DNA from: Candidatus Zhuqueibacterota bacterium
GTDB taxonomy: Bacteria; Zhuqueibacterota; Zhuqueibacteria; Thermofontimicrobiales; Thiofontviventaceae
Length of the DNA: 64,000 bases
Direction of reading: 5' to 3'
Assembly (NCBI GenBank): GCA_016931935.1
Contig: JAFGDW010000097.1
Coordinates: 1-64,000, forward strand
Numbering within the stretch: the stretch's first letter is position 1; every line of letters begins with the position of its first letter. Under the pieces are notes generated by a model. The model was not told the origin of the DNA and did not search any database. It saw only the letters and a list, made by a program, of their open reading frames with translations. Made by a program: the position numbers and the translations under genes. Shown piece after piece: positions 9,477-18,763 of this stretch.

Positions 9477-10801
9477 TAAAAAGCATCCAGTCCATATTCA
9501 GAATTCCTGAGCTGAAAAACCGAATCCTGTTTACTCTCGGTATTCTCGTTGTGTATCGTATTGGTGGCCATGTTCCGGTTCCCGGTATTAATGCACAAGC
9601 GCTTTTTGATTTTTTCCAACAGGCACAGGGCGGATTGTTTGACTTATGGGACATGTTTGCAGGGGGTGCTTTTAAACAAGCAACTGTTTTTGCGCTGGGG
9701 ATTATGCCATATATTTCGGCATCCATTATCCTTCAGTTGTTAGGAGCTGTTGTTCCTTACTTCCAAAAACTGCAGAAAGAGGGCGAAGAAGGTCGAAAGA
9801 AAATTACACAATTAACCCGATACGGAACCGTGGCAATTTCGCTTATGCAAGCGTATGGCCTTGCCATATTTTTGCAGAATATTGGTCCCAGTAGTGTCAC
9901 GGGTGAACTGGTTGTACCACAGCCGGGCATCGGTTTTATTATGCTCACAATGATCACCATGGCTTCCGGATGTGTACTGATTATGTGGCTTGGTGAACAG
10001 ATCACCGAGCGCGGTATTGGAAATGGTATTTCACTCATTATCTTTATTGGTATCATTGCCCAGTTTCCAAATGCAATTTTTTCAGAAATCATGCAATTGA
10101 AAGGCGGTAATCGTGCTCCGTTAACTGAAGTGTTTCTATTAGCGTTAATGATTGGTACGATCGCATTTGTGGTTTGGCTAACACAGGGCACCCGAAAAAT
10201 TCCGGTGCAATATGCCAAACGTGTCGTCGGACGTAAAATTTATGGCGGTCAGAGTACCCATATCCCACTCAAAGTGAATACGGCTGGCGTTATGCCGATT
10301 ATTTTTGCACAATCAATTATGTTTTTACCGTCTACTATAAAGACGTTTTTCCCAAACAGTGAATTTGTTGCAACCATTGTCGGATATTTTGATTATCAAT
10401 CAATCGTTTACTGGATCATTTATGGTACAATGATTGTTTTTTTCACCTACTTCTATACGGCGATTGCTTTAAATCCTGTTGATGTTGCAGATAATATGAA
10501 AAAATATGGTGGCTTTATCCCGGGCGTTCGCCCTGGTAAACGGACATCAGAATATATTGATAATATTCTCACCCGTGTAACTTTGCCTGGATCTATATTT
10601 CTGGCGATTGTAGCCATTCTGCCATATTTCATTACCAAGATGACCAAGGTAAATTTTGACCTGGCTTCTTTTTACGGCGGTACATCACTATTGATTATTG
10701 TTGGTGTGGCTCTGGATACGTTACAACAAATCGAATCTCATTTGATGATGAGACACTATGACGGATTTATGAAATCAGGACGGATAAAAGGACGAAGGTA
10801 A
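9473..10801 (+). CDS. secY: Preprotein translocase subunit SecY
   Basis: This 442-residue integral membrane protein is the pore subunit of the SecYEG channel. Ten hydrophobic segments are apparent. Recognisable parts are the N-terminal RIGGHVPVPGIN, the plug-adjacent GGAFKQATVFALGIMPYISA, the cytosolic loop PVQYAKRVVGRKIYGGQSTH and the loop ending GKRTSEYID with LTRVTLPG. The length is usual. The start overlaps rplO by four bases, and adk follows after nine bases, the standard secY-adk-map arrangement. Confidence 0.98.
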   Translation: MIKSIQSIFRIPELKNRILFTLGILVVYRIGGHVPVPGINAQALFDFFQQAQGGLFDLWDMFAGGAFKQATVFALGIMPYISASIILQLLGAVVPYFQKLQKEGEEGRKKITQLTRYGTVAISLMQAYGLAIFLQNIGPSSVTGELVVPQPGIGFIMLTMITMASGCVLIMWLGEQITERGIGNGISLIIFIGIIAQFPNAIFSEIMQLKGGNRAPLTEVFLLALMIGTIAFVVWLTQGTRKIPVQYAKRVVGRKIYGGQSTHIPLKVNTAGVMPIIFAQSIMFLPSTIKTFFPNSEFVATIVGYFDYQSIVYWIIYGTMIVFFTYFYTAIALNPVDVADNMKKYGGFIPGVRPGKRTSEYIDNILTRVTLPGSIFLAIVAILPYFITKMTKVNFDLASFYGGTSLLIIVGVALDTLQQIESHLMMRHYDGFMKSGRIKGRR

Positions 10802-10810
10802 AGCGATATT

Positions 10811-11467
10811 ATGAGATTGATTTTACTCGGAGCACCAGGATCAGGAAAAGGTACACAAGGCGGATTATTATCCAATTATTACATGATACCAAATATTTCG
10901 ACGGGTGATATTCTACGGGAAAATTTGAAAAACGAGACGGAACTTGGTAAGCAAGCAAAGCAATTTATGGATAAAGGTGAGTTAGTTCCGGACGATGTCA
11001 TTATATCAATTGTAAAACAGAGATTATTAGAAGCTGATTGCGATAACGGTTTTATTTTGGATGGCTTTCCACGCACTGTGCCACAAGCTCAAGCACTGGA
11101 TGCGTACCTAAAAAGTCAGAACCGCGAAATTCAACATGTTGTTTCGCTGGAAGTTGAAGAAGAACCGATCGTTGCACGTATCACAAGCAGACGGTTGTGT
11201 CGCAACTGCGGAAAAGATTATAACATGGTCACTAATCCACCTCCGGCTGATATGAAGTGTACAGTGTGTGGTGGCGAAATTTGGCAAAGACCGGATGATA
11301 CCGAAGAAACGGTGCGGAACCGGTTAAAGGTATATGCCGAAAAGACACAGCCATTAAAAGATCACTACGCACAACAAGGTGTATTAAAAAGTTTTGCCGG
11401 TGAAGGAACTATCGATACAATTCAGCAACGTATTCGAGAATATTTGAGTTCGGATGATAGCAATTAG
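10811..11467 (+). CDS. adk: Adenylate kinase, zinc-lid type
   Basis: This cytosolic enzyme interconverts ATP + AMP and 2 ADP. The 218-residue product has the P-loop GAPGSGKGTQ at residues 7-16, the AMP-binding ISTGDILRENLK and DGFPRT. The long LID has four cysteines (CRNCG and CTVCG, residues about 131-157), the zinc-binding form. An ATTATG start follows rplO-secY closely. Its last 14 bases overlap map. Length is normal for the long-LID family. Confidence 0.97.
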   Translation: MRLILLGAPGSGKGTQGGLLSNYYMIPNISTGDILRENLKNETELGKQAKQFMDKGELVPDDVIISIVKQRLLEADCDNGFILDGFPRTVPQAQALDAYLKSQNREIQHVVSLEVEEEPIVARITSRRLCRNCGKDYNMVTNPPPADMKCTVCGGEIWQRPDDTEETVRNRLKVYAEKTQPLKDHYAQQGVLKSFAGEGTIDTIQQRIREYLSSDDSN

Positions 11468-12203
11468 AAATGCCAGAGAAATCGAGCTAATCAGGCAAAG
11501 CTGCCAAATGGTTGCGGATGCTCTCGATCTCGCTGAACAGATGATAAAACCTGGTGTTCGGATCATTGACATTGATAAAGCTGTTGAAGATTTAATTCGA
11601 TCCCGAAATGCGAGACCCGCTTTCAAAGGATTTCGCGGATTTCCGGCAAGCATTTGTGCTTCGGTTGACGATCAGGTTGTGCATGGCATTCCTGATGAAC
11701 GAACGCTTCAGGAAGGGCAAATAATTAGCATCGATATTGGCGTTGAACAAAATAACTATTTTGGAGATGCTGCCCGGACTTACGCTGTCGGTGAAATTGA
11801 TGAAGATAAAGCACGGCTGATGCTTGTAACAAAAGAATCACTGTTAAAAGGAATTGAGCAGGCCAAAAAAGGTAATCGGCTTTCGGATATTTCTCATGCA
11901 GTGCAAAAGCATGTCGAGAAAGCTGGTTTTTCAGTTGTCCGGGAGCTTGTCGGACACGGAATTGGCGAAGAGTTGCATGAAGAACCACAGATTCCTAACT
12001 ATGGCAGACCAAACCGGGGACCTCGGTTAAAAATTGGTATGGTATTGGCCATTGAACCCATGGTAAACATGGGAGGATATCAGGTAGAAACTGCTGATGA
12101 CAAATGGACTGTTCTTACGATGGATGGCCTTCCATCAGCGCATTTTGAACACACCATTGTTATCACTGAACGAGGTCCGGAAATATTATCAATTAATAAA
12201 TGA
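11454..12203 (+). CDS. map: Methionine aminopeptidase, type I
   Basis: This enzyme removes the initiator methionine from nascent proteins. The 249-residue product has the five expected metal ligands: Asp in SIDIGVEQ, Asp in [11 protein letters not shown], His in [15 protein letters not shown], Glu in [10 protein letters not shown] and Glu in FEHTIVIT. The catalytic-site histidine lies in [11 protein letters not shown]. The ATG at 11454 lies inside the adk end (14-base overlap), so the two are translationally linked. No N-terminal zinc-finger extension is present. Confidence 0.97.
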   Translation: MIAIRNAREIELIRQSCQMVADALDLAEQMIKPGVRIIDIDKAVEDLIRSRNARPAFKGFRGFPASICASVDDQVVHGIPDERTLQEGQIISIDIGVEQNNYFGDAARTYAVGEIDEDKARLMLVTKESLLKGIEQAKKGNRLSDISHAVQKHVEKAGFSVVRELVGHGIGEELHEEPQIPNYGRPNRGPRLKIGMVLAIEPMVNMGGYQVETADDKWTVLTMDGLPSAHFEHTIVITERGPEILSINK

Positions 12204-12222
12204 ACTTACAGAAAGAGTAATT

Positions 12223-12441
12223 ATGCCGAAACAAGAAGCGATTAAAGTCGACGGCACTATCATTGAAACTTTACCCAATGCATCATTCAAAGTGGAGTTG
12301 GAAAACGGGCATCAGGTGTTAGCCCATATTTCCGGCAAAATGCGGATGCATTTCATAAAAATATTACCTGGTGATAAAGTTATGGTAGAACTTTCGCCGT
12401 ACGATTTAAATCGAGGCAGAATTACATACCGGTATAAATAA
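12223..12441 (+). CDS. infA: Translation initiation factor IF-1
   Basis: The 72-residue S1-like OB-fold protein has the exact family length. It begins [20 protein letters not shown] and carries [34 protein letters not shown] and [11 protein letters not shown]-1 blocks the A site during initiation. The ATG at 12223 follows AAAGAG; the frame is open upstream into map but that part is not IF-1-like. It lies between map and rpmJ as usual. Confidence 0.97.
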   Translation: MPKQEAIKVDGTIIETLPNASFKVELENGHQVLAHISGKMRMHFIKILPGDKVMVELSPYDLNRGRITYRYK

Positions 12442-12456
12442 AGATAGGTATACAAA

Positions 12457-12570
12457 ATGAAAGTACGTTCATCTGTAAAAAAAATGTGTGATAACTGCAA
12501 AATTATCAAACGCGAAGGCAAAATCAGAGTAATTTGTACGAATCCGCGTCATAAGCAGGTACAAGGTTAA
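12457..12570 (+). CDS. rpmJ: 50S ribosomal protein L36, zinc type
   Basis: A 37-codon gene reading [19 protein letters not shown] and ending [13 protein letters not shown]. The C-x2-C...C-x4-H set binds a single zinc ion in L36. AGATAGG lies about 10 bases upstream. It is in the standard infA-rpmJ-rpsM position. Confidence 0.97.
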   Translation: MKVRSSVKKMCDNCKIIKREGKIRVICTNPRHKQVQG

Positions 12571-12600
12571 TCAAATTTTACTAAATTCCAGGAGGAACTC

Positions 12601-12966
12601 TTGGCTCGTTTAGCAGGTGTAGACTTACCGAATGAAAAGCGAATTGAAGTCGCCTTGACATATATATTCGGTATCGGTCCGAAACTTTCGAAAGATATTC
12701 TGGCGAAAGCAAAAGTAAACCCGGATACGCGTTCGAAAGATTTAACAAGTGAAGAAGTCGCTGAAATACGAACGGTTCTTGGCGAATATAAAGTTGAAGG
12801 TTCTTTGCGCACCGAGATAGCCATGAACATTAAACGCTTGATGGATATCGGCTGTTACCGTGGATTGCGACATCGACGAGGATTGCCCGCACGAGGGCAA
12901 CGGACACATACCAACGCACGCACACGTTCAGGACGTCGTCGCTCTGTTGGCATAAAGAAAAAATAA
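12601..12966 (+). CDS. rpsM: 30S ribosomal protein S13
   Basis: The 121-residue product reads (M)[18 protein letters not shown] from a TTG start fixed by CAGGAGGAA six bases upstream. It contains the helix-two-turn-helix [14 protein letters not shown] and the signature [21 protein letters not shown]13 contacts the P-site tRNA and bridges to L5. Confidence 0.98.
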   Translation: MARLAGVDLPNEKRIEVALTYIFGIGPKLSKDILAKAKVNPDTRSKDLTSEEVAEIRTVLGEYKVEGSLRTEIAMNIKRLMDIGCYRGLRHRRGLPARGQRTHTNARTRSGRRRSVGIKKK

Positions 12967-12981
12967 TAACGGAGGTTAAGG

Positions 12982-13371
12982 TTGGCTAATCCGAGACGTA
13001 AAAAAACAAAAAAACGTGAAAAGGTTGAAGCAAACGGTGTTGCTCACATTAAGGCAACGTTTAATAATACGGTTGTGTCTTTGACAGACAATTATGGAAA
13101 TGTCATATCATGGGCCACTGCTGGTCGCGTTGGTTTCAAAGGATCCCGTAAGAGCACTCCTTTTGCCGCTCAAATGGCAGCAGAACATGCTGTTAAAGAA
13201 GCCATGGAATTGGGCTTACGACGGGTTGAAGTTTTATTAAAGGGACCAGGCGGTGGACGCGAAGCAGCAGTACGATCACTGCAAGCGGCTGGTCTGGAAA
13301 TTACAGCAATCAAAGATGTCACTCCCATTCCACACAATGGGTGTCGACCTCCGAAGCGACGTCGAGTATAA
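12982..13371 (+). CDS. rpsK: 30S ribosomal protein S11
   Basis: This 129-residue protein reads (M)[18 protein letters not shown] from a TTG preceded by GGAGGTTAAGG. It carries [38 protein letters not shown] and the C-terminal [14 protein letters not shown]11 lies on the 30S platform near the mRNA exit. Normal family length. Confidence 0.98.
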   Translation: MANPRRKKTKKREKVEANGVAHIKATFNNTVVSLTDNYGNVISWATAGRVGFKGSRKSTPFAAQMAAEHAVKEAMELGLRRVEVLLKGPGGGREAAVRSLQAAGLEITAIKDVTPIPHNGCRPPKRRRV

Positions 13372-13388
13372 TATTGGAGGAATGTTGA

Positions 13389-14018
13389 ATGGCAAGATAC
13401 ACTGAGGCCTCTTGCAAATTATGTCGTCGGGAAGATCAGAAGTTGTTTTTAAAAGGTACAAAATGTTATTCCAATAAATGCCCGTTTGAAAAAAAGGGAT
13501 ACGCTCCCGGGCAACATGGGCGAGTACGGCGATTTAAACAGTCCGAGTATGGAGTTCAGCTTCGTGAAAAGCAGAAAGTCCGACGGATATATGGAATTCT
13601 TGAAAAACAATTTAGAAACTATTTCTCACGTGCAGATCGTGAGAAAGGTATCACGGGTGAAAACCTGTTAAAATACCTTGAAAGCCGACTTGATAACGTG
13701 GTATATCGTTTAGGCTTCGCAGCTTCGCGTGATACAGCTCGTCAACTGGTACGGCATCGTCACTTTATGGTGAATAATCAAGTTGTGGATATCCCTTCAT
13801 ATTCTCTGTCACCAGGGGATGAAATCAAAGTACGTGATAAAAGCCGCAAGCTTGATGTTATTCACAGTGCTATGCGCCGTGTGAAGGAAGGTAATCAATA
13901 TTCATGGCTAAGTCTGGATAAGGCTTCTATGACCGGTGTGTTTATGCAAGTTCCAAACCGTGAAGAGATACCAGTCCAGGTTAACGAACAATTAATTGTA
14001 GAGTTGTATTCTAAGTAA
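13389..14018 (+). CDS. rpsD: 30S ribosomal protein S4, zinc type
   Basis: The 209-residue product has the four-cysteine zinc motif in its first 31 residues (C9, C12, C26, C31) and KKGYAPGQHGR, then an S4 RNA-binding domain with SRLDNVVYRLGFAASRDTARQ. S4 initiates 30S assembly and in E. coli represses the alpha operon. The ATG follows a TTGGAGGAATG site. A 160-base gap, with nothing recognised in it, separates it from rpoA. Confidence 0.98.
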   Translation: MARYTEASCKLCRREDQKLFLKGTKCYSNKCPFEKKGYAPGQHGRVRRFKQSEYGVQLREKQKVRRIYGILEKQFRNYFSRADREKGITGENLLKYLESRLDNVVYRLGFAASRDTARQLVRHRHFMVNNQVVDIPSYSLSPGDEIKVRDKSRKLDVIHSAMRRVKEGNQYSWLSLDKASMTGVFMQVPNREEIPVQVNEQLIVELYSK

Positions 14019-14178
14019 TCAAACAGCCAAATCTGGATTATTCATTGTGTGCTTGTGCAGTTTTCCGACAGTAATATGCGAACAGGTTTTTCAGCTCAAT
14101 AAGCATCATACTCGGAACAATGTTTCCATCAACAAGCGCTGTGAATAAAACAGGCTAAATATTTGATGGGGTGGATAA

Positions 14179-15165
14179 ATGAATTGGCCATATTTACGCA
14201 TGCCTGAAAGCATTGAGTTAGACGAGGCAACATATACCAATACATACGGGAAGTTTGTGGTTCAGCCGCTGGAACGTGGTTTCGGAACAACCATAGGCAA
14301 TGCCTTCCGGCGCGTTTTACTATCATCTCTACCAGGCGCCGCTGTAACCATGATTCGAATCGATAACGTCTATCATGAGTTCTCAACAATTCCTGGTGTG
14401 GTTGAAGATGTGGCGGAAGTCATCTTGAATCTTAAAGAAGTCCGTCTGAAGCTTTTAAACAAACGTCCTGAAAAAATATCGATTGCTTTAAAGGGACCAC
14501 GTGATTTTAAAGCCGGGGATATTCAGGATGGTACGACTGATTTGGAAGTTCTGAATCCCGACCGACATATCGCAACCTTAAATGAAGAAGCCGACTTTAC
14601 CCTTGAACTCCGGATCGGCAGAGGAAAAGGCTATGTACCAGCAGATGAAAACAAGTTGCCCGATCAACCCATCGGTTCAGTTCCAATTGATGCAATATTT
14701 TCGCCGATTCGAAATGTAAGTTATAACGTCGAATCAACCCGAGTTGGAAATAAAATTGACTTCGAGAAACTCACGTTGGAAATTGAAACTGACGGAAGCA
14801 TTACTCCAGATGATGCATTGACGTATGCCGGTAAAATTCTGAAGGACCACATTCAACTGTTCATTAATTTTGATATTGAACCTGAAGAAGAAGAAACATC
14901 GGAAATTGATGAAGAGGTTTTGCGCATTAGAAAATTGCTAAAGATGAGTGTTGATGAACTTGAGCTTTCGGTGCGTTCACATAACTGTCTGATGGCTGCA
15001 AATATTAAAACCATTGGCGACCTGGTGAAACGCGACGAACAGGAAATGTTGAAATTCAGGAATTTTGGTCGGAAATCGTTGACTGAATTAACAAAGATTT
15101 TAGAAGAAAAAGGACTCCATTTTGGAGTGGATGTCGATAAATATTTAAAGTCTGAAAATGATTAA
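14179..15165 (+). CDS. rpoA: RNA polymerase alpha subunit
   Basis: The 328-residue protein has the alpha N-terminal dimerisation domain (FVVQPLERGFGTTIGNAFRR, LLSSLPGAAVT) and an alpha-CTD near residues 255-320 (LKMSVDELELSVRSHNCLMA, NFGRKSLTELTKILEEKGL) that contacts UP elements and activators. A GGGGTGG sequence precedes the ATG. It is followed closely by rplQ, completing the alpha operon. Confidence 0.98.
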   Translation: MNWPYLRMPESIELDEATYTNTYGKFVVQPLERGFGTTIGNAFRRVLLSSLPGAAVTMIRIDNVYHEFSTIPGVVEDVAEVILNLKEVRLKLLNKRPEKISIALKGPRDFKAGDIQDGTTDLEVLNPDRHIATLNEEADFTLELRIGRGKGYVPADENKLPDQPIGSVPIDAIFSPIRNVSYNVESTRVGNKIDFEKLTLEIETDGSITPDDALTYAGKILKDHIQLFINFDIEPEEEETSEIDEEVLRIRKLLKMSVDELELSVRSHNCLMAANIKTIGDLVKRDEQEMLKFRNFGRKSLTELTKILEEKGLHFGVDVDKYLKSEND

Positions 15166-15182
15166 AGGTAAGGAATAGACGA

Positions 15183-15644
15183 ATGAGACATCGTAAAGCT
15201 GGAAATAAGTTAGGTCGGAATACCAGCCATAGAAATGCGACATTGGCAAGTTTGACGACTGCCGTTGTTGAACATAAACGAATTAAGACGACATTAGCCA
15301 AAGCCAGGGAAGCACGCAAAGTTGTGGATCGCATGATTACATTTGGCAAAAAAGGTACTTTGGCAGCCAGACGTGAGGTATTGAAGACCATTCGTGATAA
15401 AGAAATTGTCCGTACACTGTTCGAAGAAATCGTGCCAGAGTACGCCGACCGAAATGGTGGATACACGCGCATAATAAAACTTGGCCGTCGAATTGGTGAT
15501 GGTGCGTCTGTTGCTTATCTCGAATTAGTCGGATTTGAGAATGTGATTACAGCTAAGAAAAAAGCCAAGGAAAAGGCAAAAGAAAAGGCAAAAGAAAAGG
15601 CTAAAGAGAAGGCAGCAGAAAAGGAAGCGGAAACTGCTGAATAA
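15183..15644 (+). CDS. rplQ: 50S ribosomal protein L17 with lysine-rich tail
   Basis: The first 115 residues are typical L17: MRHRKAGNKLGRNTSHRNA, LTTAVVEHKRIKTTLAKARE, and NGGYTRIIKLGRRIGDGA. The last 35 residues form a lysine/glutamate/alanine tail (repeated AKEK) encoded by tandem 12-base repeats. Such charged extensions occur in L17 of several phyla and vary in length, so the tail is unlikely to be needed for rRNA binding. It is the last gene of the operon and is followed by a strong terminator. Confidence 0.97.
   Translation: MRHRKAGNKLGRNTSHRNATLASLTTAVVEHKRIKTTLAKAREARKVVDRMITFGKKGTLAARREVLKTIRDKEIVRTLFEEIVPEYADRNGGYTRIIKLGRRIGDGASVAYLELVGFENVITAKKKAKEKAKEKAKEKAKEKAAEKEAETAE
15564..15623 (+). 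repeat. Five tandem 12-bp repeats inside rplQ
   Basis: Five adjacent units related to GCAAAAGAAAAG lie at 15564, 15576, 15588, 15600 and 15612; units two and three are identical. Each encodes AKEK or a close variant. In-frame units of this kind expand and contract by slippage, so the L17 tail length may differ between strains. Confidence 0.9.
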
Positions 15645-15687
15645 AAAATTGTCTGCTTTTCAACACGAAATATTTGTTTAAAATAAT

Positions 15688-15717
15688 AGCAACCAAATTT
15701 TTGGTTGCTTTTTTTTT
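15688..15717 (+). terminator. Rho-independent terminator of the ribosomal superoperon
   Basis: AGCAACCAAA at 15688-15697 pairs with TTTGGTTGCT at 15700-15709, followed directly by nine T residues. It lies 43 bases after the rplQ stop and is the only strong intrinsic terminator seen in the first 15.7 kb. Confidence 0.93.
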
Positions 15718-15934
15718 GTTTCTGATTTATTTTACATGAACGAATGATGTTACATGAATTAATGAATTAACAGAAATGTAACTGGAGAAAAAATAATAAG
15801 TGCCGACATATACATAACTGGTTAATTAAGATAAGTCAAAAATGTACGTCTCATTTTATCGTAAATTGAATACATATTCATAAATCATTCTGTCTGTGGC
15901 ACGTTATGCATATTTTAGTTTGGAGATTGAACAT

Positions 15935-18493
15935 ATGAAACCTTTGAAAACATTCACAATAGTTGCACGACTACCGGAAAAATTAACATATTTAAAAGAT
16001 GTTGCTTTCAACCTGTATTGGTCGTGGAACCATGAAGCATTAAATCTTTTTCAGCGGCTTGATAGCGATATGTGGGAAAAAAGTGACCACAATCCGGTTA
16101 AAATGCTTGGTCTTGTCCGCCAGGAACGATTGGAATCGTTGGCTGATGATGAAGGATTTCTGGCACATCTGCATCGGGTTTATGAGTCGATGCAGGATTA
16201 TTTAAACGAACCCACATGGTATCTAAAAACGTACGGTGAGGAAAGTGCTGTTAAAATCGCTTATTTTTCTGCAGAATTCGGATTAACCGAATGTGTAAGA
16301 ATTTATTCCGGAGGCTTGGGAATTTTAGCTGGCGACCATTTAAAATCGGCAAGCGAGCTTGGTATTCCGTTAGTTGGTGTTGGCTTATTATATCAGGAAG
16401 GTTATTTTCACCAGTATTTGAATGCTGATGGTTGGCAAGGAGAACAATATCCGAAAAATGATTTTTACAACATGCCGATCGAATTGCAACGTAAGGAAAA
16501 TGGCGATGCGATTCTAATTGAAATTGCTTATGCTGATCGAACCGTAAAGGCACAAATTTGGAAAGTTGTTGTAGGCCGAATTTCTTTGTACCTGCTCGAT
16601 ACCAATATTGAAGAAAACAGTCAGGAAGATCGGGAAATAACTGATGAGTTGTATGGGGGTGATTCCGAAATGCGTATTAAACAGGAAATTCTTCTTGGTA
16701 TTGGTGGAATTCGTGCCCTAAAGGCTGTTGGTATAACTCCGACTGTTTTTCATATGAATGAAGGCCACTCTGCATTTTTGGCGTTGGAACGAATTCGGTG
16801 CATTCTTGATGAAAAAAATCTGACGTTTGATGAAGCAGTGGAACTGACTCGCTCTGGTAATGTGTTTACGACTCATACGCCGGTGCCTGCCGGGATCGAC
16901 CGTTTCCCGGCTCAGTTAATGGACAAATACTTTACATCTTACTATCCGAAACTTAATATCAATAGAAAGAAATTTCTTGGCTTGGGACGAATAAATGCGA
17001 ATAATGAAGGCGAAAGCTTTTCCATGGCAGTATTAGCTATTCGATTGGCTAGCCATATTAATGGCGTAAGCAAACTCCACGGTGAAGTTTCCCGACGAAT
17101 GTGGATGGAACTTTGGCCCAACATTCCTGAAAAGGAGATTCCGATAACATCGGTGACCAATGGTACCCATCCATTTTCATGGATTTCAAAAGATATGGCA
17201 AGTTTATATGACCGTTATCTTGGGCCGCGTTGGGTGAAAAAGCCCGCCGACATGACTATTTGGAAACGTGTTGAACAAATCCCCAGCGAAGAATTGTGGC
17301 GTACCCATGAACGTCGGAGAGAACGTTTAGTTGCATTTGCCCGAACTCGACTAATCGATCAATTACATCGACAGGGTTCGATGCCATCGGAAATTGAACG
17401 GGCAGAAGAAGTGTTAAATCCGGAAGCACTAACGATTGGATTTGCCCGCCGGTTTGCCACATACAAACGGGCCACATTGCTGTTCCATGACCCGGTTCGG
17501 CTGGCGCATATTATGCGGAATAAAGATTATCCGATTCAGATTATTATCGCCGGCAAAGCTCATCCCAAGGACACACCAGGCAAGGAATTGATTCGGAAAA
17601 TTGTCCATCTTGCACGCATGGAAGAATTTCGGTCCAATATTGTTTTTCTGGAAAATTATGATATGGTCGTTTCACGCTACCTTGTACAGGGTGTTGATGT
17701 GTGGCTTAATAATCCACGACGATTTATGGAAGCGAGCGGCACAAGCGGTATGAAGGCTGCTATGAATGGTGTGCTGAATATGAGTATTCTTGACGGCTGG
17801 TGGGATGAAGCCTACGAACCCAATCTTGGCTGGGCAATCGGACGTGGTGAAGATTATAACAATTATGATTACCAGGACGATGTTGAATCGCAGGCTATGT
17901 ATAATTTGCTTGAAAAGGAAGTGATCCCGCTGTTTTACGACCGTGGCCGGGATAATATTCCACGCAAATGGATTAATTACATGAAGAAAACGCTCATGGA
18001 GTTATGTCCGGTTTTCAATACCAACCGTATGATTCGTGAATATACGGAGCGGTTCTATTTACCTGCACATATCAAATACAGCGGGTTGGAAGAAAATAAC
18101 CAGGCACGCGCACGGGCACTAAATGACTGGAAGCAAAAAATTTACCGAAACTGGTCGATGGTGCGCATTGTTCGGGTTGAAGGTGATGATATCGTATCGC
18201 ATCAAGTCGGTAGCAAAATTGCTATTGAGGCAAAAGTTCAATTGGGTGAATTGGCGCCGGAAGATGTATCGGTGGAAATCTATCATGGATATATATCTAC
18301 AGAAAATCAAGTACTTAATGGTGAAATTGAAAAAATGAGTTGTAACGAATCTAATCCTTCAAAAACATTTACATTTCGTGGTGAAATAATTTGCAACCAT
18401 AGCGGTTTATATGGGTACACCATTCGAGTGCTGCCGATGCATGAAGATCTGGCAAATCCTCACGAAACCGGTTTGATTGTGTGGGCAAACTGA
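15935..18493 (+). CDS. glgP: Alpha-glucan (glycogen) phosphorylase
   Basis: This 852-residue GT35 enzyme cleaves alpha-1,4-glucan with phosphate to give glucose-1-phosphate. The N-terminal DUF3417-like region (NLYWSWNHEALNLFQRLD) marks the short bacterial/archaeal form. The pyridoxal-phosphate site is EASGTSGMKAAMNGVLNMS, with the lysine being the cofactor anchor. Other motifs are YFSAEFGLTE, GGLGILAGDHLKSASELG, HMNEGHSAF and RFATYKRATL. I chose ATG 15935, preceded by GGAG; a GTG at 15896 would add 13 residues with no ribosome binding site. It is monocistronic, with a terminator just downstream. Confidence 0.95.
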   Translation: MKPLKTFTIVARLPEKLTYLKDVAFNLYWSWNHEALNLFQRLDSDMWEKSDHNPVKMLGLVRQERLESLADDEGFLAHLHRVYESMQDYLNEPTWYLKTYGEESAVKIAYFSAEFGLTECVRIYSGGLGILAGDHLKSASELGIPLVGVGLLYQEGYFHQYLNADGWQGEQYPKNDFYNMPIELQRKENGDAILIEIAYADRTVKAQIWKVVVGRISLYLLDTNIEENSQEDREITDELYGGDSEMRIKQEILLGIGGIRALKAVGITPTVFHMNEGHSAFLALERIRCILDEKNLTFDEAVELTRSGNVFTTHTPVPAGIDRFPAQLMDKYFTSYYPKLNINRKKFLGLGRINANNEGESFSMAVLAIRLASHINGVSKLHGEVSRRMWMELWPNIPEKEIPITSVTNGTHPFSWISKDMASLYDRYLGPRWVKKPADMTIWKRVEQIPSEELWRTHERRRERLVAFARTRLIDQLHRQGSMPSEIERAEEVLNPEALTIGFARRFATYKRATLLFHDPVRLAHIMRNKDYPIQIIIAGKAHPKDTPGKELIRKIVHLARMEEFRSNIVFLENYDMVVSRYLVQGVDVWLNNPRRFMEASGTSGMKAAMNGVLNMSILDGWWDEAYEPNLGWAIGRGEDYNNYDYQDDVESQAMYNLLEKEVIPLFYDRGRDNIPRKWINYMKKTLMELCPVFNTNRMIREYTERFYLPAHIKYSGLEENNQARARALNDWKQKIYRNWSMVRIVRVEGDDIVSHQVGSKIAIEAKVQLGELAPEDVSVEIYHGYISTENQVLNGEIEKMSCNESNPSKTFTFRGEIICNHSGLYGYTIRVLPMHEDLANPHETGLIVWAN

Positions 18494-18523
18494 TAGTTTA
18501 GGCATAGAATAATACAAATTTTA

Positions 18524-18560
18524 AAAGTTGCCAGGCAATGGAGACCTGGCAACTTTTTTT
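18524..18560 (+). terminator. Terminator after glgP
   Basis: A 12-bp perfect stem, AAAGTTGCCAGG at 18524-18535 and CCTGGCAACTTT at 18545-18556, with a nine-base loop, is followed by a T run to 18560. It lies 31 bases after the glgP stop. Confidence 0.92.
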
Positions 18561-18763
18561 AATTTAAATGAATCGGACTTGTTTCGTTGAAACCCCTGTT
18601 TCGCTACCACCGTATATGGGCATTAATAAAAACAAAGCGGAGATGAAAACAAACACTGTAAACGGTGACAAGATTCAGCATCCCTTCAAAAATTGATTGA
18701 TTTTAAATTCCAATTATATTATCTTGCCAACAGCATTAATTGATTCATTGAGTTCGGAAAAAT

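Noticed and set aside
12097-12222. Upstream extension of infA into map
   Set aside because: IF-1 is 72 residues long and begins at ATG 12223; the extension overlaps map and is not IF-1-like.
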